From an uncultured Prevotella sp. (GTDB lineage Bacteria > Bacteroidota > Bacteroidia > Bacteroidales > Bacteroidaceae): 7,440 nucleotides of DNA. The stretch spans positions 1 through 7,440 of the forward strand of contig CAAGLS010000196.1 of assembly GCA_900770845.1 (NCBI GenBank). The letters run 5' to 3'. Position 1 is the stretch's first letter; every line of letters starts with the position of its first letter. The translations under genes and the position numbers were made by a program. The notes below the pieces were generated by a model. The model was not told the DNA's origin. It made no database searches and saw nothing but the letters and a program-made list of their open reading frames with translations. Below are positions 1 to 5,746 of the stretch, one piece after another.

Positions 1-105
1 GTCAAGTCTCATCGGTCGTGTAGCCCGCTACACTCCCTCTTCAACTTACGTTTTGAATCCCGATATCTTGCAGAATACGACTCGACCTAATTTATAGAAC
101 CAGCC
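1..105. repeat. Left arm of terminal inverted repeat (105 bp, perfect)
   Basis: These 105 bases are the exact reverse complement of 7327-7431, by base-by-base reading. The arm contains a perfect hairpin at 18-33 (GTGTAGC, two-base loop, GCTACAC). One frame is open from base 2 to a TAG at 95-97, but no recognisable protein end is seen in it. No transposase lies next to it inside the window. Because it starts at base 1, it probably continues outside. It may be an IS end, a MITE or REP-like dispersed repeat, or a recombination arm; the sequence does not decide which. Confidence 0.95.
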
Positions 106-118
106 TATAGAACTGGCC
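93..118. repeat. 13-bp imperfect tandem duplication at the inner edge of the left arm
   Basis: TATAGAACCAGCC (93-105) is followed directly by TATAGAACTGGCC (106-118), 11 of 13 bases identical. The right arm carries a single copy. If the second copy is removed, homology between the arms continues for four more bases (TTAA, 119-122, against the complement of 7323-7326). The left arm has therefore gained, or the right arm lost, one unit at the inner junction. Confidence 0.8.
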
Positions 119-126
119 TTAATCTT

Positions 127-1257
127 TTATACGCCAAGCCCACCCTGCTTGTCCTCTTTCATCTCTTTTCTCCACACCAGAGGCGAGAGGCCTACGAGTT
201 GGGCAAAGACCCGGCAGAAATAGCCCGGTGAGGAATAGCCGCTCTCCGAGGCCGCCTTCTCGATGGTGAGTGACGGGTCTGACAGCATCAACTCCTGCGC
301 ATAGCTCACCCGCAGCCTGTTGACCCACTCGCGAAAGCGGCAACCGTAGGTGTTGTTGATATGAACAGAGAGGTAGGAACGGTTTGTCCCGATGGTGGCA
401 GCCAGCTCGTTGATGGTCACACCCGCTTCAAGAAAGCCCTTCTGCGCTATCCATTGCTTCACGCCCTCGGCGCATTTGCTCTCATCAACCGGCTTCTTGT
501 CCAAACTGGTGCTATAGCTTGGTTTGTCAATGCTGGAGATTACCTCCTCCACATTCTCCAGGTTCAGCGCGTAGTTGTTGAACTGTACATATATATATAG
601 GAAAGCAAAGAGGCCGAGAATCATAATCAAGGAGATGAAATACTTGGGTGTGAATGGCAGAAAGCCCAGCAACACTCCCAGGGAGACGCAGATATAAACA
701 GACTTCTTAATCCATTGCGTGAAATTGGAAAGGTCGTCGGCACTGAAGTCGTCCATCCTGTCGCGCACAGTGTTGTAGGTTCTGAAAATTTTAATCACTA
801 CTTTCACCAGCGTGATGAAGAACATGGCGACCACGAGCACGGCAAGGACGTTCTGTAGGGCACCCTTAGGGAGCAAGGAGGCACAGACCACCATCAGGGT
901 GATGACCGCCCATGACGACAAGGCCTTGACATAATTGGCAGTGGAGAGAGCTTTCTCATCGAGCATGGACGTGAAGCTCAATCCGAAGAGGTGCGTTTCC
1001 AGATAGTAGCAAGAGACATTGACCGCAATGGCATAGGATACATGCTCGGTGCGGAACTGGCTGACGTAAAGGAAAAGGCATTCCAGCCCCCAAACGACGT
1101 AGCCCACACCGAGAAGGCTGCGCGATTTGCGGTATTGGCGATAGGTGGCGCGTTGCGGGGTACGGCTGGTCAACAGGCAAATGCCGAGAATGAGCAGTTC
1201 CATCGTGCCGCCAAAGATACTGTAGTTGTATAGCTGCTCTATTGTTTCAGTTGTCAT
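127..1257 (-). CDS. Membrane-anchored AraC-family transcriptional regulator (seven TM helices + C-terminal HTH)
   Basis: This 376-residue protein has about seven hydrophobic segments (roughly residues 15-31, 47-66, 73-98, 108-129, 133-157, 184-203, 206-225), a linker, and a C-terminal AraC-type DNA-binding domain (about 265-365). The two helix-turn-helix units are visible around TINELAATIGTNRSYLS (281-297) and IEKAASESGYSSPGYFCRVF (332-351). Such 7TM-AraC fusions are common in Bacteroidetes; the ligand is unknown. The frame is open to an ATG at 1335, but the Met at 1257 is preferred: two overlapping TATTTTTG promoter boxes lie at 1265-1280, inside the longer version, and the hydrophobic stretch encoded before this Met is AT-rich promoter DNA. 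The gene is divergent from the secreted caspase gene, which makes that operon its likely target. Function as a DNA-binding regulator is well supported; the target is inferred. Confidence 0.9.
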   Translation of the reverse strand: MTTETIEQLYNYSIFGGTMELLILGICLLTSRTPQRATYRQYRKSRSLLGVGYVVWGLECLFLYVSQFRTEHVSYAIAVNVSCYYLETHLFGLSFTSMLDEKALSTANYVKALSSWAVITLMVVCASLLPKGALQNVLAVLVVAMFFITLVKVVIKIFRTYNTVRDRMDDFSADDLSNFTQWIKKSVYICVSLGVLLGFLPFTPKYFISLIMILGLFAFLYIYVQFNNYALNLENVEEVISSIDKPSYSTSLDKKPVDESKCAEGVKQWIAQKGFLEAGVTINELAATIGTNRSYLSVHINNTYGCRFREWVNRLRVSYAQELMLSDPSLTIEKAASESGYSSPGYFCRVFAQLVGLSPLVWRKEMKEDKQGGLGV

Positions 1258-1264
1258 TTGTGTG

Positions 1265-1280
1265 CAAAAATACAAAAATA
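1265..1280 (-). promoter_or_regulatory. Tandem Bacteroidetes -7 boxes for the membrane AraC gene
   Basis: On the minus strand TATTTTTG occurs twice back to back (1280-1273 and 1272-1265), each matching the Bacteroidetes TAnnTTTG element. A start a few bases beyond the proximal box would give a nearly leaderless mRNA with the ATG at 1257. No clear TTTG -33 element was found at the right spacing, so this is a partial match. Confidence 0.5.
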
Positions 1281-1396
1281 TCGGGAGAAAGCGATGCGAA
1301 ACATAAGAAATTGACAAAAGTTGTAAACAAAACAATCAAAATGAAACATCTCTGTCATGCAAGCCTCCAAATATTGTAAAAACGTATATTTTTTGT

Positions 1397-1424
1397 GAGA
1401 TGACAACGCTTTGCAGGGAGATGA
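1397..1424 (+). promoter_or_regulatory. Candidate regulator half-sites: GAGATGA direct repeat at 21-bp spacing
   Basis: GAGATGA occurs at 1397-1403 and again at 1418-1424, start to start 21 bp, or about two helical turns. An inverted CATCTC lies at 1347-1352. Direct half-sites about two turns apart, upstream of the target promoter, are a usual arrangement for AraC-family sites. The divergent membrane AraC protein is the obvious candidate binder. The match is short and could be chance. Confidence 0.3.
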
Positions 1425-1449
1425 TAATATCCCCAAAGGAGATTTTCTC

Positions 1450-1477
1450 TAATTTTGCCTTAACCTTTGTGGCAAAA
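1450..1477 (+). promoter_or_regulatory. -7 promoter box of the caspase operon overlapped by a 7-bp dyad
   Basis: TAATTTTG at 1450-1457 matches the Bacteroidetes TAnnTTTG element, 70 bp before the caspase start codon. The perfect inverted repeat TTTTGCC (1453-1459) / GGCAAAA (1471-1477), with an 11-base spacer, overlaps this box and the expected transcription start. It could be a repressor operator or a 5' hairpin of the mRNA. No good TTTG -33 element is visible at normal spacing, so activator dependence is possible. Confidence 0.5.
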
Positions 1478-1527
1478 CAATCGGCGACAACAGATTAAAC
1501 ACACATAACCAACACAGTACAAGTAAG

Positions 1528-2907
1528 ATGAGACGATTCTTATTATTAAGCTTCATGTTCTGGGCGTTCATCGCCACGATGTGTGCGCAGGACTATTATT
1601 ACATTGAGTACAATGACCTCGATGGCAACACCTGTTATGGCTTCATGCAGTGGGGCGACGAGGAAGACATCACCATCAGGCTGAAGGGCGTGGACGGTGA
1701 CGATGACATCGTCTATGAGCGCGACCTCAACTGCCATGCGCAGATGATGAAAGAGCAGGGCATGGAGTTTCTGCTCATCGTTTCGGAGGGTGAGGACGAG
1801 CCCGACTTCGCATTCGGCTACGGAGGCAAAAAGTTTGAGGACGACGAGGTGACGCCCTGGGTGAGCATCGGCGACGCAGATCTCTTCGAGGCCAAGGAGT
1901 TCGGTTCGGTATCGCTGACCGATATGGACGAGGAGTTCATATCCCTCTTCTTCGACAAGGATGAGGAGCAGTATCAGAAATTGCTGAGTGCCATTTCGTC
2001 TGCAAAGAAGGACGAGGCAGAGATAGCCCAGAACATCGGCGACGGTGAGGCCATCTTCGAGACCGTAATAAGCGCCTTGGCCGAGATACAGGGCAAGGAG
2101 AAAAAGGACCTCACCGACAATTATGTGGAGGCCGAGAGCACTGAAGAGACAAACACGAATGCCAAATCAACGCTCCACTTGATGCTGGTGGTCAATACCC
2201 AGGTGGACGACATTGGCGAGGCGTGCAGCAAGGACTACGACCATGTGCTGAGCGAGATGAAAAGCGTGGCCAGGTCACTCGACATCCCGCTGAAGCTCTA
2301 TCCCGTCACGGGGAATGACTTCTCGCGCGACGGCGTGGTGGCAATGCTGAATAAGCTCAGGCCGGCATCCAACGACATCGTGGTCTTCCTCTATAGCGGG
2401 CATGGCTTCCGCTTCGACGACCAGGAGAGCCGCTTCCCACAGATGGACCTCACCACCTCTTCCTATGAGGAGCTGGGCGACAACTATCTGGCGATGTCGG
2501 ATGTGTTCAACAACATACAGAAGAAGGGCGCACGCCTCAACATCGTGATGAGCGACTGCTGCAACACGCCTATCGGGGAGGAAGCTCCGGTGAGCACGGG
2601 AACAACCCTGTACTCGCGCGCCACTTCCAACTTCTCGCTCGACCGTCTGCGCGACTTGTTCCTCAACACGCGCGGCAGCATCCTATCCACGGCCTCGAGT
2701 CCCGGCGAGCCGTCGGTGTGCGACCAAAGTGGCGGATTCTATACCATTGGCTTCATCCGCTCATTGCGCAAGGAGGTAAACTCTGGCAGCACTGAGCCGG
2801 TGAGCTGGCTGAACGTTATGGACAACGCCATCGAGGCTGCGAAAAAGCGAAGCGAGCGTGACGGCGATGGGCAGCACGGACTGAAAATGGTGAGAAACTA
2901 CAACTAA
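1528..2907 (+). CDS. Secreted caspase-family (peptidase C14, metacaspase-like) protein
   Basis: This 459-residue protein starts with a Sec signal peptide: basic MRR, a hydrophobic core, then TMCA with predicted cleavage after A20 before QDYY. Residues about 21-210 form a strongly acidic region that I do not recognise. From about residue 213 a caspase-haemoglobinase fold follows: a first beta strand with LMLVVNTQVDDIG, the strand and catalytic His motif VVFLYSGHG (His292), and IVMSDCCN, where Cys345 aligns with the catalytic Cys of the metacaspase D-S/C-C-H motif. Both dyad residues are present, so it is probably an active cysteine protease, of metacaspase or orthocaspase style, acting outside the cytoplasm. 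The exact specificity (Arg/Lys or Asp) cannot be read. A lipoprotein gene follows after 12 nt, so the two are probably co-transcribed. The N-terminal domain may be a prodomain or an adhesion module. Confidence 0.85.
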   Translation: MRRFLLLSFMFWAFIATMCAQDYYYIEYNDLDGNTCYGFMQWGDEEDITIRLKGVDGDDDIVYERDLNCHAQMMKEQGMEFLLIVSEGEDEPDFAFGYGGKKFEDDEVTPWVSIGDADLFEAKEFGSVSLTDMDEEFISLFFDKDEEQYQKLLSAISSAKKDEAEIAQNIGDGEAIFETVISALAEIQGKEKKDLTDNYVEAESTEETNTNAKSTLHLMLVVNTQVDDIGEACSKDYDHVLSEMKSVARSLDIPLKLYPVTGNDFSRDGVVAMLNKLRPASNDIVVFLYSGHGFRFDDQESRFPQMDLTTSSYEELGDNYLAMSDVFNNIQKKGARLNIVMSDCCNTPIGEEAPVSTGTTLYSRATSNFSLDRLRDLFLNTRGSILSTASSPGEPSVCDQSGGFYTIGFIRSLRKEVNSGSTEPVSWLNVMDNAIEAAKKRSERDGDGQHGLKMVRNYN

Positions 2908-2919
2908 ACACTGCACGAT

Positions 2920-3402
2920 ATGATTTCAAACAGACAGCTCCTTCCATTGATCGCGATGATAGGCACATTCGCCGCATCAACAATCATGGTGTCGTGCACG
3001 TCAACCGTCACGCTGACCACGCCGCTGGGCATCTCCGTGGATATGGACGAGACGGCGAGAATGGACACAATCAGCACGAATGAGATATCCATAAAGGATG
3101 ACTTAGGGCAAGAGGTGCGAATCCTGCGCTTTCAAAGAAGTCAGCTCACGGACAAGGAAATAGGACAAGCCATCCTCGACTCGGCGAAGGCGAAAGGCAT
3201 AGACCTGAAGACCGCTGCGCCGGTAAAGGTGCTCGGCGCAGGACTCATCGGGGGCTTCGTGGTGGGCGACAGTCGGTTGTTTTCCGGGTTCGTAGCCAAG
3301 GATGCCACAGATGGCTACTTTATGGACATCAACTTCAAAGATGCCTCGCAGAGCGACGCTATGGATATAGCGGGAAGTGTGAAAAGCCAGAAAAAAAAGT
3401 GA
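2920..3402 (+). CDS. Small predicted lipoprotein, co-transcribed with the caspase
   Basis: This 160-residue protein is not assigned to a known family. The N-terminus has a hydrophobic segment (residues about 6-24) ending in MVSC, a slightly atypical lipobox with Met at -3, so lipidation at Cys26 is predicted. The mature part has a beta-rich look: TPLGISVDMDE, then a mixed region, a glycine-rich strand pair (LGAGLIGGFVVGDSRLFSGF) and YFMDINF, and it ends in a lysine tail. No acidic residues follow the Cys, so there is no clear Bacteroidetes surface-export signal, and an inner-leaflet periplasmic location is as likely as the surface. It begins 12 nt after the caspase stop codon with no room for a promoter. 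It could be an inhibitor, anchor or substrate of the caspase; this is inference from position only. Confidence 0.75.
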   Translation: MISNRQLLPLIAMIGTFAASTIMVSCTSTVTLTTPLGISVDMDETARMDTISTNEISIKDDLGQEVRILRFQRSQLTDKEIGQAILDSAKAKGIDLKTAAPVKVLGAGLIGGFVVGDSRLFSGFVAKDATDGYFMDINFKDASQSDAMDIAGSVKSQKKK

Positions 3403-3409
3403 ATTGCGG

Positions 3410-3496
3410 TTGCTGACATTTGTCGACAACTTGGTCGACATTTGTCGACGAGTTGGTCGGCAATTGTCAGCAAGTTGGTCGGCATTTGCCAACAAC
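3410..3496. repeat. Four tandem 21-22-bp units, each an imperfect dyad
   Basis: The units are 3410-3430, 3431-3452, 3453-3474 and 3475-3496. They share the pattern TTGGTCGACATTTGTCGAC with a variable AAC or AAG-type tail; the first unit is one base shorter. Unit 2 contains a perfect stem, GTCGACA, TT loop, TGTCGAC, and the other units are degenerate versions. The array starts 8 bp after the lipoprotein stop codon. It could act as 3' mRNA hairpins, a protein-binding array or a recombination site; none can be chosen from sequence. Confidence 0.85.
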
Positions 3497-3689
3497 TGAA
3501 GATTGCCCCAACATCCTATCAATTCATGAGGAGTTGTACATGCGGATAATGGGAAAGCGGTCTAACATTTCTTTAGGGCCGGCGCAAGGCACGGCCCCTG
3601 CAGTTGGATGATTGCGGACAATAGCCATGAAGTTAATGCGTGTTAAAGTTGTTTTCGGAGAAGTCTGTGGGCATCCAATTCCTACCAAA

Positions 3690-3706
3690 CGGTAACTATA
3701 AGACCG
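3690..3706 (+). promoter_or_regulatory. Candidate operator upstream of the oxidoreductase promoter
   Basis: CGGTAACTATAAGACCG has inverted CGGT/ACCG ends around an AT-rich centre with local TAT/ATA symmetry. It lies immediately upstream of the predicted -33 element of the gene at 3839. The form recalls short dyads bound by winged-helix redox regulators such as HxlR/YodB types, which often control NAD(P)-dependent oxidoreductases. No such regulator is in the window, so this is only a suggestion. Confidence 0.3.
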
Positions 3707-3717
3707 AAAAGTGCCTT

Positions 3718-3749
3718 CTTGCAGGGTAGGGATTTTTATCGTAATTTTG
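3718..3749 (+). promoter_or_regulatory. Bacteroidetes-type promoter for the NAD(P)-binding oxidoreductase
   Basis: TAATTTTG at 3742-3749 fits the TAnnTTTG -7 element, and CTTG at 3718-3721 is a 3-of-4 match to the TTTG -33 element with 20 bp between them. Transcription would start near 3755, giving a leader of about 85 nt before the ATG at 3839. The -7 box is identical to the one before the caspase gene. Confidence 0.6.
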
Positions 3750-3838
3750 CACTCGTAATCAAGACAAGGCCGCAAATCACGGCCACAGTCAAGTAAGCAA
3801 CAAAACATTCACTATTCAATACGGAAAGGAAACAAGTT

Positions 3839-4498
3839 ATGGCAAATGTAGTTTTAATCGGTGCAACAGGGTTTGTAGGTTCAGCAGTGCTCAACGAACT
3901 GCTCTCACGTGGTCACAAGGTGACGGCTGTGGTGCGCAATGCCGCCAAGCTTCCCAAGAACGACAACCTCACGGCTGTGGAGGAAGATGTGGCCAACGGC
4001 GATGCCATCGCCAACATCGCCAAGGGCAAGGATGCTGTCATCTCGGCTTACAACCCCGGTTGGACCAACCCCGACATCAAGCACCTTATCGAAGAGAACT
4101 ATCCCAAGATTGTGGAGGCAGTGAAGAAGAGTGGCGTGGGCCGTCTGCTCATCGTCGGCGGCGCCGGCACACTCTTTGTCAAACCTGGACTGCGTGTGGT
4201 CGACTCAGGAGCCATTCCCGCCGAGATCATGGACGGCGTGCGTCCCTTGGGCGACTTCTACCTCAACTATCTTACCAACGAACACGACCTCGACTGGGTG
4301 TTCTTCTCTCCTGCCGGCGCCTTTGAGGAGGCCGACAAGGGCCAGCGCACGGGCAAGTTCCGCCTCGGCAAGGACGACCTCATCATCGACCCGGCAACAG
4401 GCACGAGCCACATTTCCGTCCAGGACTACGCTGTGGCCATGGTCGACGAGCTGGAGAAGCCCGCCCACCACAAGGAGCGCTTCACCATCGGCTACTAA
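3839..4498 (+). CDS. NAD(P)-binding NmrA/epimerase-like oxidoreductase (atypical SDR)
   Basis: This 219-residue cytosolic protein has a complete N-terminal Rossmann fold. The nucleotide-binding motif is GATGFVG (residues 8-14) after strand VVLI, followed by HKVTAVVRN (26-34), where the Arg after the second strand often favours NADP, then DAVISAYNP (65-73) and LLIVGGAGTLFV (103-114). The C-terminal half has LDWVFFSPAGAFE (151-163) and HISVQDYAVAMVDELE (191-206), typical of the NAD(P)-binding domain 10 / NmrA-like group. Length is normal for that family. The usual SDR catalytic Tyr-x-x-x-Lys is not evident. Known relatives include flavin or quinone reductases and redox sensors; the substrate cannot be named. 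It has its own promoter and a strong terminator, so it appears to be a single-gene unit, although the ADP-ribosylation operon starts only 59 bp after its stop codon. Confidence 0.88.
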   Translation: MANVVLIGATGFVGSAVLNELLSRGHKVTAVVRNAAKLPKNDNLTAVEEDVANGDAIANIAKGKDAVISAYNPGWTNPDIKHLIEENYPKIVEAVKKSGVGRLLIVGGAGTLFVKPGLRVVDSGAIPAEIMDGVRPLGDFYLNYLTNEHDLDWVFFSPAGAFEEADKGQRTGKFRLGKDDLIIDPATGTSHISVQDYAVAMVDELEKPAHHKERFTIGY

Positions 4499-4509
4499 AC
4501 AAGCATCAT

Positions 4510-4542
4510 AAAGGGGCGGTCGTTCGGCCGCTCCTTTTTTTT
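4510..4542 (+). terminator. Strong intrinsic terminator after the oxidoreductase gene
   Basis: A 13-bp stem (4510-4522 with 4525-4537, two G-U wobbles, TT loop) is followed by an eight-base T-run overlapping its 3' side (4535-4542). It begins 12 nt after the stop codon at 4498. Its unusual feature is position: the next start codon is only 15 nt after the last T. Confidence 0.9.
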
Positions 4543-4557
4543 ATTTAAAACAAGACG

Positions 4558-5010
4558 ATGATACAACAGGCATTGGACTTTCTGAAGTCGCACATCGAGG
4601 TGGCCTTTGCCACCAGTGAGGGCGGACGGCCGCACATCCGCGTGTTCCAAATTATGAAGCAGGAGGGCACTACGCTCTACTTCGCCACCTCGCCCAAGAA
4701 GCAGGTGTACAAGCAGTTGCACGAGAACCCCTATATCGAGATCATGGCCAGCGAGGGCGAGGCTTTCGTGAAGTGCAGCGGGCGGGCCGACTTTGATGTC
4801 GACGACACTATGGCGCGGTGGATATACGACCACAACCCCGTGCTGCCACGGCTCTACGACAGCTACGACAAGCTCACATATTTCAAGATGGACATTGAAC
4901 TGATGGACCACTACGACCTTGCGCCCACACCGCCCGTCTTCAAGCATTATGACCTCACCAACAACACAGAAGCAAACGGATATGTCGGAGAACGATACAG
5001 CAAGGCTTGA
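4558..5010 (+). CDS. Pyridoxamine 5'-phosphate oxidase-like FMN-binding split-barrel protein
   Basis: This 150-residue protein has the split-barrel layout of the PPOX-like superfamily: FLKSHIEVAFATSEGGRPHI (residues 9-28; first strands with the Arg-Pro-His turn), VFQIMKQEGTTLYFATS (29-45), then KKQVYKQLHENPYIEIM (47-63), matching the conserved K-x-x-Q-L-x-x-N-P-x-x-E segment. Family members bind FMN, haem or F420; this short form fits flavin-binding general-stress or NimA-like proteins better than true PdxH, since PLP-site residues are not evident. It is the first gene of a three-gene overlapping run, and its last 29 nt overlap the start of the macrodomain gene. A link to redox stress or to flavin-dependent chemistry on the ADP-ribosylated target is inferred. 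No promoter was found in the 15 nt between the upstream terminator and its ATG. Confidence 0.85.
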   Translation: MIQQALDFLKSHIEVAFATSEGGRPHIRVFQIMKQEGTTLYFATSPKKQVYKQLHENPYIEIMASEGEAFVKCSGRADFDVDDTMARWIYDHNPVLPRLYDSYDKLTYFKMDIELMDHYDLAPTPPVFKHYDLTNNTEANGYVGERYSKA

Positions 5011-5746
5011 CAACCTCGACACGCTCATCGCCAGTCTGATGAACGACGACGGCCAGCGTCTCGCTATTCCCCGTGACCTCAGAGGCAAGCAGCAGCTCAT
5101 GCGTGCCCTGATGAACGTGCGGCCGCCACTGCCCGCCACGGAGGAGTTCCTGCGGCGGCAAGACCGTGAACTGCAAGGGCAGTTGAAAGACAAGGGTATC
5201 GTGGAGCCGCAGGGCAAGGGCTTGCAGGTGTGGCAGGGCGACATCACGCGGCTCAGGGTCGACGCCATCGTCAATGCCGCCAACAGCGAGTTGCTCGGCT
5301 GCTTCATCCCCCTGCACAGCTGCATCGACAACGCCATCCACTCCGCCGCCGGCATCCAGCTGCGTGAGGCCTGCTACCGCATCATGAGGTCGCAGGGCCA
5401 CGAAGAGGCCACAGGCACGGCCAAGATTACGCCGGGCTTCAACCTTCCGGCCAAGTACGTCATCCACACCGTCGGCCCCATCATCCCCGACGGACAGCCC
5501 ACGCAAGAGCAGGAAGAACAGCTGGCCTCGTGCTACCGCTCCTGCCTCGACATTGCCGAGGACTACGGGCTTCACTCCATCGCCTTCTGCTGCATCTCCA
5601 CGGGGGTGTTCCGCTTCCCACGTCAGCGTGCGGCGGAGATAGCCGTGGAGACCGCGAGAAGCTACCCCAAGAAGAATATCGACACCATCATTTTCAACAC
5701 ATTCAAAGATGAGGACGACCACATTTATCGACAACTTGTTCAGTAA
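4982..5746 (+). CDS. SirTM-linked zinc-type macrodomain, protein-ADP-ribose hydrolase
   Basis: This 254-residue enzyme should remove ADP-ribose from protein. Residues 1-80 are the N-terminal helical extension typical of this class (LMRALMNVRPPLP and EEFLRRQD are visible). The macrodomain follows: WQGDIT (84-89), VDAIVNAANSELLGCF (93-108), LHSCIDNAIHSAAG (111-124), the strand YVIHTVGPI, and CISTGVFRFP (204-213), the ribose/phosphate loop. Cys107, His112 and Cys114 form the cluster expected to hold the catalytic zinc in SirTM-associated Zn-macrodomains. An upstream in-frame ATG at 4919 exists, but the Met at 4982 gives the family length and excludes 21 residues that only shadow the PPOX gene. 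It overlaps PPOX by 29 nt and SirTM by 38 nt, so translation is probably coupled. Role in the pair: eraser of the mark written by SirTM. Confidence 0.93.
   Translation: MSENDTARLDNLDTLIASLMNDDGQRLAIPRDLRGKQQLMRALMNVRPPLPATEEFLRRQDRELQGQLKDKGIVEPQGKGLQVWQGDITRLRVDAIVNAANSELLGCFIPLHSCIDNAIHSAAGIQLREACYRIMRSQGHEEATGTAKITPGFNLPAKYVIHTVGPIIPDGQPTQEQEEQLASCYRSCLDIAEDYGLHSIAFCCISTGVFRFPRQRAAEIAVETARSYPKKNIDTIIFNTFKDEDDHIYRQLVQ

Larger units (their letters stand above)
3403..3838. other. 436-bp intergenic region without a convincing gene
   Basis: This stretch holds the tandem dyad repeats (3410-3496), then a tract with a GC-rich 6-bp hairpin (GGGCCG/CGGCCC near 3578-3599) that lacks a T-run, and the promoter region of the oxidoreductase gene (3690-3749). 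Open frames here on both strands are short, carry no recognised motif and run through the repeats. No intrinsic terminator with a T-tract was found after the lipoprotein gene. Confidence 0.6.

Noticed and set aside
2..97. Open frame through the left repeat arm as the end of a protein gene entering the window
   Set aside because: About 31 codons without a recognisable motif, inside a palindromic repeat; the start lies outside the window, so coding cannot be supported.
1258..1335. Longer start for the membrane AraC gene (ATG at 1335)
   Set aside because: The extra 26 codons lie over two -7 promoter boxes and AT-rich DNA; the Met at 1257 leads directly into the expected N-terminus.
3103..3522. 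Minus-strand open frame of 139 codons across the lipoprotein gene and tandem repeats
   Set aside because: It is a shadow of the lipoprotein gene and translates the 22-bp repeats; no domain is seen.
3577..3600. GGGCCG/CGGCCC hairpin as a terminator for the caspase operon
   Set aside because: Only six base pairs with a ten-base loop, and no T-run follows on either strand.
3524..3808. Minus-strand open frame of 94 codons in the intergenic region
   Set aside because: No recognised motif, it runs antisense through the oxidoreductase promoter, and cysteine/proline-rich content looks non-coding.
4495..5355. Minus-strand frame of 286 codons opposite the PPOX gene
   Set aside because: It reads through the intrinsic terminator and opposes two well-supported genes; composition is that of a shadow frame.
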